Part shown: piece by piece, positions 17,780 to 30,836 of the stretch | How the letters are laid out: each line of letters starts with the position of its first letter | Position numbering within the stretch: the first letter of the stretch is position 1 | Source: Ornithinibacillus scapharcae TW25 | GTDB taxonomy: Bacteria; Bacillota; Bacilli; Bacillales; Amphibacillaceae | Length of the DNA stretch: 64,000 bases | Direction: 5' to 3' | Assembly: GCF_000190475.1 (NCBI RefSeq) | Contig: NZ_AEWH01000052.1 | Coordinates: forward strand, 1-64,000 | Notes under the pieces: generated by a model | Seen by the model: the letters and a program-made list of their open reading frames with translations, nothing else | The model's database searches: none | What the model was told of the DNA's origin: nothing | Position numbers and translations under genes: made by a program

Positions 17780-19021
17780 TTATCCTTTAATATCTAGTGC
17801 CCATGTTCCATTACGGAATACCGCTTCTGTTGTACCATCGGCTTTTACTCCGTCAATATCAAGTTTTTCCGAACCAATCATGAAGTCAACATGTGTCAAA
17901 CTATCATTTACACCCGCTTTATCTAGTTCCTCATCACTCATTGCAGATCCACCTTCGACATTCGTTGGATAAGCTTTTCCAAGTGCAATATGACAAGAAG
18001 CATTCTCATCAAATAAAGTGTTATAGAAAATTAATCCTGATTGAGAAACAGGAGATTCATGTGGTACTAGTGCGATTTCACCTAATCGGCTAGCACCTTC
18101 ATCAGTTTCTAGCAAGTGTTTTAATGTATCTTCGCCAGTTTCTGCTTTAAAGTCAACTACTTTACCATCTTTAAATGTTAAGCTGAAGTTGTCAATTAAG
18201 CTTCCACCATAGTTTAATGGTTTTGTACTGGATACCGTACCATTTACACCATACTTATGTGGCATAGAGAATACTTCTTCTGTTGGCATATTCGGATTGA
18301 ATGTGATACCTTTTTCCGAAACAGCAGATCCGCCCTTCCAAATATGTCCTTCTGGAAGCTCCATCTCTAGGTCTGTACCAGGTGCTCTAAAGATAAGCTT
18401 TTTATAATTCTTTTCATTCAGGATTTCACGTGCTGTTCTTAATGTTTCGTTATGGTCGTCCCATGCTTTAATTGGATCTTCTTGGTCTACACGAACAATT
18501 TTAATAATTGCTTCCCATAGGCTAGCAATAGCATCTTCGCGAGATTTATCCGGGAAGATCTTTTGAGCCCAGTCTCCCGTTGGAATAGAAATAATGGACC
18601 ACGTAATTTTATCATTCATTGTGTACTTACGGAAATTAGTCATTGCTTGTGCTGCTGCTTTATTAGCCATTGCAACCTTAGTTGGATCAATATCCTTCAG
18701 TAAATCTGGATTAGTGGAGCGAATAGAAAGTACTGCGGCTCCATCTTCTGCATACATATCATGAAGCTTTACTTTCCATTCTGGATAATCTCCAAGAACT
18801 TCATCAGGAGCATATTGATATTTCCATAGGGTTAAATCATCGTCACCCCAGTTAATATGTACATCTTTAGCCCCTAGTTCATAAGCTTTTTTGGCTACAA
18901 TCTTAGTAAACTCTGCTCCTTCGATTGTAGAGTTTATCATTAGTGCTTGGCCTTTTTGTAAATTAACACCTTTACGAAGGGCTAATTCAGCATATTTCTC
19001 TTGAATTTGTACGGATACCAT
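17780..19021 (-). CDS. M29 family aminopeptidase (PepS/AmpS type)
   Basis: 413-residue thermophilic-type metalloaminopeptidase, a cytosolic enzyme that trims N-terminal residues from peptides. Visible family motifs: GTDLEMELPEGHIWKGG (substrate/metal region), NMPTEEVFSMPHKYGVNGTV, the metal ligand segment LGEIALVPHESPVSQSGLIF, CHIALGKAYPTNVEGG and HVDFMIGSEKLDIDG. ATG 19021 has TTGGAGG upstream. It is divergent from an HxlR regulator and could work with the three Opp importers on imported peptides (inference). Confidence 0.92.
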   Translation of the reverse strand: MVSVQIQEKYAELALRKGVNLQKGQALMINSTIEGAEFTKIVAKKAYELGAKDVHINWGDDDLTLWKYQYAPDEVLGDYPEWKVKLHDMYAEDGAAVLSIRSTNPDLLKDIDPTKVAMANKAAAQAMTNFRKYTMNDKITWSIISIPTGDWAQKIFPDKSREDAIASLWEAIIKIVRVDQEDPIKAWDDHNETLRTAREILNEKNYKKLIFRAPGTDLEMELPEGHIWKGGSAVSEKGITFNPNMPTEEVFSMPHKYGVNGTVSSTKPLNYGGSLIDNFSLTFKDGKVVDFKAETGEDTLKHLLETDEGASRLGEIALVPHESPVSQSGLIFYNTLFDENASCHIALGKAYPTNVEGGSAMSDEELDKAGVNDSLTHVDFMIGSEKLDIDGVKADGTTEAVFRNGTWALDIKG

Positions 19022-19116
19022 TTAGAAAACCTCCAATTATAAAAATTAAATAATTGCCTATCGTTATTATTTCACAAATTGACAAAATATCCAATCTAGA
19101 CACACTAGTTTCACAA

Positions 19117-19135
19117 AACTTGTATTTTACAAGTT
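19117..19135. promoter_or_regulatory. Palindromic operator candidate between pepS-like and HxlR genes
   Basis: AACTTGTA and TACAAGTT form a perfect 8-base inverted repeat with a 3-base spacer, roughly midway between the divergent aminopeptidase and HxlR starts. HxlR-type dimers bind inverted repeats of this kind next to their own genes, so it is a plausible operator. Confidence 0.45.
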
Positions 19136-19219
19136 GGAATAAGATATGTTAAAATTTAAATAGTTACTTTTTGTAAGCTAATGAATACTTTCGTTTAGTC
19201 GAATTGTGAGGTGATCTCC

Positions 19220-19549
19220 ATGAGTGAATTATGTCCACGTTTTGAAAAAGCAATGCAAATCATTAGTAAGCGTTGGGTTGGTCTAATACTATTTGAATTA
19301 CTAGACGGACCTAAGCGATTCTCTGAAATGGAATCCAGTTTACCAATCAGTGGAAGATTACTCTCGGATCGTTTGAAAATGCTAGAAAAAGAAGGCATTG
19401 TTGTTCGCAATATTTATTCTGAATTTCCTGTTAGGATTGAATATACATTATCTAGTAAAGGTGAATCATTACGCCCTGTAATTGAGGATATTCAAAATTG
19501 GGCGAATGATTGGATTTCAGAGAATGAAGTGAAAGAAATAATGGATTAG
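19220..19549 (+). CDS. HxlR family winged-helix transcriptional regulator
   Basis: 109-residue dimeric DNA-binding protein. It contains the HxlR signature: a conserved cysteine in SELCPRFEKAMQIISKRW, then LLDGPKRFSEMESSLPISGRLLSDRLKMLEKEGIV (helix-turn-helix and wing) and a C-terminal dimer helix. Members sense electrophiles or metabolites, in some cases through this N-terminal cysteine. ATG 19220 is used because GAGGTGAT lies upstream; the in-frame GTG 19211 is within that site. It is divergent from the M29 aminopeptidase, with a palindrome between them. Confidence 0.9.
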   Translation: MSELCPRFEKAMQIISKRWVGLILFELLDGPKRFSEMESSLPISGRLLSDRLKMLEKEGIVVRNIYSEFPVRIEYTLSSKGESLRPVIEDIQNWANDWISENEVKEIMD

Positions 19550-19568
19550 CAATAGTAGCGTGCATGGA

Positions 19569-23441
<3,873 letters not shown>

Positions 23442-23445
<4 letters not shown>

Positions 23446-24962
23446 ACCTCCACCTCTTCATTAGAATATTTTATATCACTTTCAGTTGATTCCTTCAGCC
23501 ACCTCGTTAGATTTTCAATATCCTTTGCAAAAACCCTGTCCTTCCTTATGCTAGGCACTACTTTCCTTGCTCGTTCATAGAATCGTTTTGTTTCCCTCGC
23601 CATTTTGTCTATTCCACGATATTCGACTGCTTGCATGGCACAAATTAACTCAATTGCTATAACCCTTCTTGTATTTTGTAGCATGGCAAGTGCATGACGT
23701 GCCGCAATAGTTCCCATGCTAACATGGTCCTCCTGATTGGCAGACGAAGGAATAGAGTCCACACTCGCCGGGTGGGCTAGCGTTTTATTCTCCGATACAA
23801 GCGATGCCGCACTATATTGCATAATCATTGCCCCGGACTCGAGTCCGGGGTTTGGGCTTAAGAACGGAGGGAGATCACTCAGCTGTGGATTGACAAGTCG
23901 CTCAATTCTCCGCTCCGATATATTAGCTAACTCGGCAATACCAAGTTTCAGAAAGTCCATCGTAAAGGCAATCGGTTGACCATGAAAGTTCCCTCCTGAG
24001 ATTACCTTTTGCTCGTCTGCGAAGATTAGTGGATTATCTGTAACCGCATTAATTTCAATAGTTAACTTTTCTTTTGCATAGTTTACTGTTTGCCAGCACG
24101 CACCGATAACCTGTGGTATACAACGAAGCGAGTAGGCATCCTGAACCCTAAGCTCACCTTGTTTGGTTGTTAACTTACTATCTTGAAGCAAATTCACCAT
24201 TCTAGCTGCAACCTCTACCTGTTCTTGATGTCCTCTAACGAGATGTAAATCGGGATCAAAGGCATCCATTATCCCATTCAATCCTTCCATTGTTAAGGCC
24301 GCGGTTAGTTCACTCTGATACAGTAATTTCTCCAACTCCAAATAGGTAATAACACCTGTGGCAGTCATTGCTTGCGTTCCATTTATCAGTGCTAACCCTT
24401 CTTTTGCCTTTAAGGTGATAGCTTGGTAACCGACCTGTTCAAAAGCTTCCGATGTGTTCATCCGCTTCCCTTGATAAAATACTTCTCCTTCTCCAAGTAG
24501 TACGAGAGCAAGATGGGATAACGGAGCTAGGTCACCGCTTGCCCCAAGGGAACCCTGCTGAGGAACAACTGGATTAATCCCTGCATTGACAAGGTCAATT
24601 AGTTTTTGGACGAGCTCTGATCTAACACCAGAAAACCCCCGTGATAAGGCATTCGCTCGAAGCAAAACCATTGCTTTACTAATCGTTTCATCGAATGGTT
24701 CTCCAACTCCACAAGCATGGGAATATATGAGGTTAAGCTGAAGTTTTTCTAAATCCTTTTCCGCAATAATGACATCACTGAATTTGCCAAAACCTGTGTT
24801 TATCCCATACATAACCTGTTGATTAGCTATTAGACGCTCGACTGTTTGGCGATTCTGGTCAATTTTCACCTTCTGCTGTTCACATAAGGTGACTGGTTCC
24901 TTTTCATATATCACCCTCCTAACGTCTTCTAATGTTAAGGTGTCACCAGTTAAAACTACCAT
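23442..24962 (-). CDS. hutH: Histidine ammonia-lyase HutH
   Basis: 506-residue enzyme that removes ammonia from L-histidine to give urocanate, the entry step of the hut pathway. The MIO-forming triad Ala-Ser-Gly is at 141-143 in [14 protein letters not shown], and the active-site loop [12 protein letters not shown] at 52-63. ATG 24962 is chosen because GGAGGAG lies eight bases upstream and the sequence then aligns with the usual family start; in-frame starts further up fall inside the leader terminator region. First gene of hutHUIG, preceded by a leader ORF, an intrinsic terminator and a cre-overlapped promoter. Confidence 0.95.
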
Positions 24963-25011
24963 TACCATCACTCCTCCGTGGTGCTGCTCTACTAAGATAA
25001 AGTACACAAAT

Positions 25012-25041
25012 AAAAAGAGGCTTAGGAATAATCCTAGCCTC
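25012..25041 (-). terminator. Leader (attenuator) terminator upstream of hutH
   Basis: On the minus strand GAGGCT-AGGA pairs with TCCT-(A)-AGCCTC around a four-base loop, followed by TTTTT. It lies about 50 bases before the hutH start and after the hut promoter, so it must be read through for hut expression. The UAG of the leader ORF is within its 5' arm. Confidence 0.8.
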
Positions 25042-25087
25042 CGATATGCCTATATGCGAAATAGAATTGCATGTGAATGCTTCTCAT
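25034..25087 (-). CDS. hut leader peptide (17 codons)
   Basis: Short ORF encoding [17 protein letters not shown] and ending in TAG at 25036-25034. GAGGTG sits six bases before the ATG, better than many gene starts in this window. The ATG lies in a small hairpin (25075-25089, GAATG-loop-CATTC) and the stop codon inside the 5' arm of the leader terminator. The peptide is rich in aromatic residues with two histidines. The arrangement suggests translation-dependent control of the terminator; a ribosome held at the stop would cover the 5' arm and allow read-through, as in TnaC-type arrest (inference). Not tested, and no HutP gene is present nearby. Confidence 0.6.
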   Translation of the reverse strand: MRSIHMQFYFAYRHIGG

Positions 25088-25122
25088 TCGATGCACCTCA
25101 TTAATTTTTCTTAATTATTTAT

Positions 25123-25151
25123 ATTGTAAGCGTTTTCTGTAATTTTATCAA
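25123..25151 (-). promoter_or_regulatory. hut promoter with overlapping cre site
   Basis: Minus-strand TTGATA (25151-25146), 17-base spacer, TACAAT (25128-25123). The cre match TTGTAAGCGTTTTCT at 25124-25138 fits WTGNAANCGNWNNCW at every position and covers the -10 box, so CcpA binding should block initiation when glucose is present. The transcript would start near 25116, giving a leader of about 150 bases. Confidence 0.65.
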
Positions 25152-25186
25152 CCCTACGGAGGTAAGAGAATATATCAGCGAATGAA

Positions 25187-25219
25187 CAAAAAAAGCATTC
25201 GCTCAAATAGCGAATGCTT
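25187..25219 (-). terminator. Terminator of the alanine/glycine symporter gene
   Basis: AAGCATTCGCT (25193-25203) pairs perfectly with AGCGAATGCTT (25209-25219), and the minus strand continues with seven T. Eight bases past the stop codon; it separates the symporter gene from hut. Confidence 0.9.
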
Positions 25220-25227
25220 GGTATATC

Positions 25228-26649
25228 CTATTCTTTCCCTTTCACCTGTCCAGGCTCCCAGAATTCAATGCCACTTGTATCATCTAGAATTTCTTTGTTA
25301 AACACAGGATCCTTACCAGCCTTTCGCTGTTCCCTGTAATCCTGTAAAACTCGATGGACGATTTTATATAGCTTCGTAATGGCATAAAGGTTAATCAACG
25401 CCATGATAGCCATCGTCAAATCAGCTAATGCCCAAACAAAGTCAAAGCTAGCAAGTGCACCAAAAGCAACCATTGCTAGAACTGCTAATCGGTAAACAAA
25501 CAACCATGTTTTACTGTTTTTAATATAGCCGATATTGCTTTCACCATAATAGTAATTTCCTAATATAGAGCTATAGGCAAATAGGAAGATGGCAATTGCA
25601 ATGAATATGCCAGACCATTCCCCAATATGCTGTGTAAACGCATTTTGAGTTAGTTGAATTCCATCTAGTTCACTACCCGCGTAACCACCTGCTGAAATAA
25701 TGATAAAACCAGTAGCAGAACAAATTAATAAAGTATCAAAAAATACTCCCAAAGCTTGTATTAAACCTTGTTTAACAGGGTGTGTTACCTCAGCTGTTGC
25801 TGCAGCATTAGGAGCACTACCCATACCAGCCTCATTGGAGAATAATCCACGTTTAATCCCTAACATAATTGCTGCACCGAAACCACCACCCGCAACTTCT
25901 CTTAATCCGAATGCATTAGCAAAGATTAAGGAAAACATCTCTGGTAGTTCTCCGATATTGATCAAAACAACATAAAAGGCAATAAATAGATAGATAATCG
26001 CCATGATAGGAACGATTACTTGCGATACATTTGCAATACTTTTTACTCCGCCAAAAATAACTGCAGCGGTTAATACAATTAAAACAATAGCCATCGTTGT
26101 GCCTGATACGTCAAACTCACCTTCAAACGCCAAGCTGATAGTATTCGACTGTACAGAGTTAAACACCAGACCATATGTGAAGGTAATAATAATAGCAAAA
26201 ACAACACCTAACCAGCGCTTTTTCAGCCCTTTTTCCATATAATAAGCTGGACCACCACGATACTGATCCTTCTCTGGTACTTTATAAACTTGGGCAAGCG
26301 TACTCTCTACAAATCCTGAGGCAGCTCCTAACAGCGCTATTAGCCACATCCAAAATATCGCTCCAGGTCCCCCTATCGCAATAGCTGATGCAACTCCTGC
26401 TAGGTTACCTGTTCCAACACGGGATGCTGCACTTATTGCGAAAGCTTGGAATGAGGATGTCCCTTTTTTTCCAGAAGCATCAATGGCACGCTTATCAAAA
26501 ATAACTCGTAGCATCTCTGGAAAATCTCTAAACTGAACAAACTTTGTACGAATGGTAAAATATAAACCTAATCCTATTAATACGATGATGAGTATATAAG
26601 ACCATAATACATCATTCGCTTCACCTACTAATTTCTCTAAAAACTCCAT
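25228..26649 (-). CDS. Alanine/glycine:cation symporter (AgcS/AlsT family)
   Basis: 473-residue sodium- or proton-coupled symporter for alanine, glycine or glutamine, with about ten membrane helices. Family motifs: FQAFAISAASRVGTGNLAGVASAI near residue 65, FGAAIMLGIKRGLFSNEAGMGSAP near 255, and the YYYGESNIGYI region near 365. ATG 26649 has AAGGGAG at proper distance; an in-frame TTG at 26655 is less likely. It precedes hut on the same strand but has its own terminator. Substrate could include the glutamate-derived amino acids of this region, but that is not shown. Confidence 0.92.
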   Translation of the reverse strand: MEFLEKLVGEANDVLWSYILIIVLIGLGLYFTIRTKFVQFRDFPEMLRVIFDKRAIDASGKKGTSSFQAFAISAASRVGTGNLAGVASAIAIGGPGAIFWMWLIALLGAASGFVESTLAQVYKVPEKDQYRGGPAYYMEKGLKKRWLGVVFAIIITFTYGLVFNSVQSNTISLAFEGEFDVSGTTMAIVLIVLTAAVIFGGVKSIANVSQVIVPIMAIIYLFIAFYVVLINIGELPEMFSLIFANAFGLREVAGGGFGAAIMLGIKRGLFSNEAGMGSAPNAAATAEVTHPVKQGLIQALGVFFDTLLICSATGFIIISAGGYAGSELDGIQLTQNAFTQHIGEWSGIFIAIAIFLFAYSSILGNYYYGESNIGYIKNSKTWLFVYRLAVLAMVAFGALASFDFVWALADLTMAIMALINLYAITKLYKIVHRVLQDYREQRKAGKDPVFNKEILDDTSGIEFWEPGQVKGKE

Positions 26650-26861
26650 ACTCAATCTCCCTTCTCCTAGAGACTATCGTTACATCATATTGCTTAGGAT
26701 AACCAATTATACGAATATCCTTCATGTGAATAGCCTTACTTTATTTAGCAATTCGTCATATGTATGCAAATAGACTCCTATGTAATCGTAACTTTAACAT
26801 GAATAAATACGCTTACATTACCATTAAGTACTATTTATACGTACTTATACGATAACAAAGA

Positions 26862-26888
26862 AAGAAGCCTGATGAAAATAGGCTTCTT
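26862..26888 (-). terminator. Terminator of the thioesterase gene
   Basis: AAGAAGCCT (26862-26870) and AGGCTTCTT (26880-26888) pair perfectly. The minus strand then reads TCTTTGTT, a moderate U tract. Confidence 0.65.
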
Positions 26889-26926
26889 CTCCTAAAAACA
26901 CATTATTATATTTTACTTCAAAATGC

Positions 26927-27442
26927 CTATTTATTCCAAGGATATGATGTTCCGAAACGCTCTGCAAACTCACGGTTATATTTTCTACGTTCCCTGCGGC
27001 GCTCCGCACGTAATGGTGCACCTTCATGTAAAAGCTTTTCTGACTCTGATTCAGGATATACTTCCGGCACTGGTACTGGTCTAAGATTCTCATCAACCGC
27101 AACAAAGGTTAAAAATGCAGTTGCACATACCTTTCTCTCTCCTGATAATAAGTCTTCTGTCACAGCTTTTACAAATACTTCCATGGATGTATTTCGGGTC
27201 CACGTAACAAAAGCTTCCACACATATTGAATTACCTTGTTTGACAGGCTCTAAAAAGTCGACCGAATCTGTAGATGCGGTTACAACTGCTTTTCGACAAT
27301 GTCTAACAGCAGCAATCGCTGCAACATCATCAATATGGGACATTAGCGTTCCACCAAATAATGTGCCATGATAATTGGTGTCTGGTGGTAATACATGCGA
27401 GGTTTTCACTGCTAAAGAGTGTGAACAAGGTTTTTTCTCCAT
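26927..27442 (-). CDS. Acyl-CoA thioesterase, hotdog fold (YkhA-like)
   Basis: 171-residue single-hotdog thioesterase of the YciA/BACH type, which hydrolyses acyl-CoA to free acid and CoA. The signature NYHGTLFGGTLMSHIDDVAAIAA contains the catalytic aspartate at the start of the hot-dog helix, followed by DSVDFLEPVKQGNSI. The C-terminus is charged (ERRRERRKYN). It starts 28 bases after the cardiolipin synthase gene on the same strand, so the two may be co-transcribed. Confidence 0.9.
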   Translation of the reverse strand: MEKKPCSHSLAVKTSHVLPPDTNYHGTLFGGTLMSHIDDVAAIAAVRHCRKAVVTASTDSVDFLEPVKQGNSICVEAFVTWTRNTSMEVFVKAVTEDLLSGERKVCATAFLTFVAVDENLRPVPVPEVYPESESEKLLHEGAPLRAERRRERRKYNREFAERFGTSYPWNK

Positions 27443-27470
27443 ATAATATTCACTCCATTTAATAACTTTC

Positions 27471-28907
27471 TTATAATATTGGTGAGATTAAACGTGAAAT
27501 TGATTCCTTTATACGTATTCCAATCGACCGTTTTTTATATAACTTCTGCGTCATCTGTGTAGAATACTCAACATCCTTATTAAATGCATGGAGTAGTTGG
27601 GTAGCAAGTTGGCGGTTATACAGAAAGGCATTTACTTCAAAGTTTAAACGGAAGCTACGCACGTCAATATTTGCTGTACCAACAGATGCAATTTTCCCGT
27701 CAACTACAATCGTTTTGGAATGTAAGAATCCTCTTTGGTATATATATACCTCCGCACCAGCCTCCAGCATATCACCTGCATATGAAAGTGTTGCCCAGTA
27801 GACAAAAGGATGATCTGGTTTATTAGGAATCATAATTTTAACATCAACTCCAGATAAAGCAGCAATCCGAAGGGCATCGCGCAAGCTTTCATCTGGAATA
27901 AAATAAGGTGTTTGAATATAGACATACTCCTTGGCAGACATAATCATTTTAATATATCCATTTTTTATTTGTTCCCAATCAGAATCAGGACCACTTGATA
28001 CAATTTGGACACCTGCATTGCCACAAGGAACGGAATTATAGTAACGTTCATCGTACACAATATCATGCTTCGATGCCTGATTCCAATCCAAAATAAAACG
28101 AGTTTGCATACTTTGTACAGCTGCCCCACATATTCGCAAATGGGTATCTCGCCAATAACCAAACTTCTTGCTCTTCCCTAAATATTCATCCCCAATATTA
28201 AAACCACCAATATACCCAACTTTTCCATCGATAATCGCTAACTTTCTATGGTTACGATAGTTAATTTTAAAATTAATTTTCGGAATAAATGATGGAAAGA
28301 ACGCTTCTAATTCGACCCCTGCTTTTCTGAGCTTACGTAAATAACTCGGTCGTAAATACCTAGTACCAAGTGCATCATATAGGACCCTAACCTCAACACC
28401 TTCAGCAGCCTTTTTCATTAAGACATTTGCGATTTGCTGTCCAAGCTCATCGTGGCGTATGATGTAATAGAGAAGATGAATATGGTCAGTCGCCCTTTCT
28501 ATATCTTCTAGTAAGGCAGCAAATTTCTTCTCACCACTTACATATACATCGACTTGATTATCCTGTGTTAATATCGCATCGTCATTTCGCAGATGCAAAT
28601 AATATAAGTCCTTAAATTCTTCTAGATCCTGAAAAATAAATTCATTATTTTCTATCGCTCTCAACTGAGACTGTACGATAGTCTTAACTCCTAATTTGGA
28701 TTTTGCATCCCAAGTAAATATCCGCTTCCCACTTAATCGCCTACCGAAGATTAAGTAAAGGAAAAAGCCGATGACTGGTATGAATAATAATACCATTAAC
28801 CAGGCCCATGTCGCTGAAGCATCCTTACGTTCTAAGAATACAATAGACAAACCGAGGGCGATATTGAATATCATAAATGCAATCACAATATAGGGTATGA
28901 TCTCCAT
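27471..28907 (-). CDS. cls: Cardiolipin synthase
   Basis: 478-residue membrane enzyme that joins two phosphatidylglycerols to cardiolipin and glycerol. Two N-terminal membrane helices (about 3-24 and 34-54) are followed by two phospholipase D domains with HKD motifs at His220 (NHRKLAIIDGK) and His396 (HSKTIVVDGK). Length is normal for Bacillus Cls. ATG 28907 has AAAGGGG ten bases upstream. Cardiolipin rises under salt stress in this group of bacteria. Probably leads a two-gene unit with the thioesterase. Confidence 0.93.
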   Translation of the reverse strand: MEIIPYIVIAFMIFNIALGLSIVFLERKDASATWAWLMVLLFIPVIGFFLYLIFGRRLSGKRIFTWDAKSKLGVKTIVQSQLRAIENNEFIFQDLEEFKDLYYLHLRNDDAILTQDNQVDVYVSGEKKFAALLEDIERATDHIHLLYYIIRHDELGQQIANVLMKKAAEGVEVRVLYDALGTRYLRPSYLRKLRKAGVELEAFFPSFIPKINFKINYRNHRKLAIIDGKVGYIGGFNIGDEYLGKSKKFGYWRDTHLRICGAAVQSMQTRFILDWNQASKHDIVYDERYYNSVPCGNAGVQIVSSGPDSDWEQIKNGYIKMIMSAKEYVYIQTPYFIPDESLRDALRIAALSGVDVKIMIPNKPDHPFVYWATLSYAGDMLEAGAEVYIYQRGFLHSKTIVVDGKIASVGTANIDVRSFRLNFEVNAFLYNRQLATQLLHAFNKDVEYSTQMTQKLYKKRSIGIRIKESISRLISPIL

Positions 28908-29060
28908 AGTGTATTACCCCTTTATTTCATTCATAGAAAATAAAATAATACAGAAACTATTCCTTACTAAGCCATTCCTATTTCTATAGGATACGTCTGT
29001 ATAACGCGATTATTCAATAACCGTTTGCTATTATTACTATAACAGAAGGGAGAGGAAACT

Positions 29061-29618
29061 GTGAGCAAAAAAAACTTCGCACTTGTTATTGGTGGAACAG
29101 GGATGTTAGAAGGTGTATGTCACTGGCTTACAGGCGAGGGCTATGAGGTTTGTGTCATTCATCGCAATCACAAAAAATTTGAATTGATGCAGGAGAAAAG
29201 TAATTATCCGCATCAATTACATTCCATAACAGTAGACTATCATGATAATGAAAAACTTCAACTCGCCATACAGGAAGCGAAACGTAAACATGGTTGTTAT
29301 CCAGATTTAATCATTAGCTGGATTCATAATTCAGCACCAAATGCACTTCCCACTGTATTAAGAGAGGTTCAATATCGAAATGAGCCATGGAAACTAATTC
29401 ATGTACAGGGTAGCTCCTCCTTTTTTGTAAAAGAAAACACGACTGTACCCAAAATGTGTGAATACAGACGTGTCTATTTAGGTTTCGTACTGGATGATCA
29501 ACACTCCAGATGGCTTACACATGATGAAATTGCAGGTGGCATTATTAAAGTTATCAAACGTGATTATAAAGAAACAGTTATCGGGACTTTAAGACCTTGG
29601 AGTAAGCGTCCGAGTTAA
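29061..29618 (+). CDS. Short Rossmann-fold NAD(P)-binding protein
   Basis: 185-residue protein starting with a dinucleotide-binding strand-turn-helix (ALVIGGTGMLEGVCHWL), resembling a short-chain dehydrogenase, but with neither a clear YxxxK catalytic pair nor the usual length. Annotated relatives in Bacillaceae are called short-chain dehydrogenase. GTG start at 29061 with GGGAGAGG. The last 41 bases overlap the end of the convergent mgl gene. Function unknown. Confidence 0.75.
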   Translation: MSKKNFALVIGGTGMLEGVCHWLTGEGYEVCVIHRNHKKFELMQEKSNYPHQLHSITVDYHDNEKLQLAIQEAKRKHGCYPDLIISWIHNSAPNALPTVLREVQYRNEPWKLIHVQGSSSFFVKENTTVPKMCEYRRVYLGFVLDDQHSRWLTHDEIAGGIIKVIKRDYKETVIGTLRPWSKRPS

Positions 29619-30798
29619 TTTTATCAAGCGCTTGCTCTAAGTCATGCCAAATATCTTGCCATGCCTCTAATCCAACTGATAACCGAATTAATTGATCGGT
29701 AATTCCCATACTGGCGCGTGAATCCTCCGGGACAACCGCGTGTGTCATGGTTGCTGGGTGTTCAATTAAGGTTTCAGCATCCCCCAGTGAAACTGCGATT
29801 TTTAAGAAGGTTAGATTATTTAAAAAGGCTTGAGCATCTTCTTTCGTCCCTATAATTTCGAATGATATCACACCACCACCACGTTTCATCTGTTTCTTCA
29901 TGATTTCATAATCTGGATGGGTATCATCATTAGGATAGTAAACACTACGTACATTCGGATGCGTTTTTAATCGTTTGTAAATTTCCTCTGCATTATCACA
30001 ATGTCGGTCCATCCTTACTGGTAAAGTCTTAAGTCCTCGTAATAATAGCCATGCATCAAAAGGTGCCATGATTCCACCAATGTCTTTTAAAGTTGTCGTC
30101 GCAACTTCATCTATAAGTTCCTTCTTCCCAACTGCAAGCCCCGCTATTACGTCACCATGACCTCCAATATATTTCGTTGCACTATGGAGAACAACATCAC
30201 AGCCGAGTTCTAATGGATTTTGCAAATATGGTGAAGCAAAGGTATTGTCTACCACAACCGGAATTTCGTATTCTTTTGCAACCTGTGCAACCATTTCTAA
30301 ATCAATTAATTTCATTGTCGGATTAATTGGTGTTTCTACATAAATACAAACCGTCTCCGGTTTAATCTGGGATCGTATTTCTTCTTCTGTTTCCATATTA
30401 GAAAAATCGTGATTAATGTTATATTTTTCTTTCATCATGGTTAATAGTCCAAATGTACATCCATAAAGCCCTGATGAACAAAGCACATGGTCATTTGCTT
30501 TTGTTAGCGCAAGAAGAATTGCAGAAACAGCTGCCATTCCCGATCCAAAGGCCAGACCACGTTCACCATTCTCAAGTGCAGCAATCCTTTCTTCAAGGAT
30601 AGTAACTGTAGGGTTTCCTAATCTGGAATAAATATATCCATCTTCCTCTCCAGCAAATCTTCTTTCTCCTTGCTCGGCTGTTTGGAATGTAAATGTTGAG
30701 GTTTGAAACAATGGTGTCGTAAGGCTTCCTAACATGTCCTTTGAATTATATCCTTCATGAATAACAGATGTTTCCATATGTTTATACGTGCGTGCCAC
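29578..30798 (-). CDS. mgl: Methionine gamma-lyase
   Basis: 406-residue PLP enzyme of the Cys/Met metabolism family, cleaving methionine to methanethiol, 2-oxobutyrate and ammonia. PLP lysine is Lys209 (LHSATKYIGGHGD), with the Asp in VVVDNTFASP near residue 184. LYGCTF at 111-116 carries the active-site cysteine (Cys114) that marks methionine gamma-lyases against cystathionine lyases, which have Gly/Thr there. GTG start at 30798, six bases after GGAGGAG; the nearby ATG is out of frame. A cre site overlaps the -35 box. Converges with, and overlaps, the gene before it. Confidence 0.85.
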   Translation of the reverse strand: MARTYKHMETSVIHEGYNSKDMLGSLTTPLFQTSTFTFQTAEQGERRFAGEEDGYIYSRLGNPTVTILEERIAALENGERGLAFGSGMAAVSAILLALTKANDHVLCSSGLYGCTFGLLTMMKEKYNINHDFSNMETEEEIRSQIKPETVCIYVETPINPTMKLIDLEMVAQVAKEYEIPVVVDNTFASPYLQNPLELGCDVVLHSATKYIGGHGDVIAGLAVGKKELIDEVATTTLKDIGGIMAPFDAWLLLRGLKTLPVRMDRHCDNAEEIYKRLKTHPNVRSVYYPNDDTHPDYEIMKKQMKRGGGVISFEIIGTKEDAQAFLNNLTFLKIAVSLGDAETLIEHPATMTHAVVPEDSRASMGITDQLIRLSVGLEAWQDIWHDLEQALDKINSDAYSKVLKSR

Positions 30799-30836
30799 TC
30801 ATTTCTCCTCCTCTGTTTTCTTACTTACCTAGTAAT

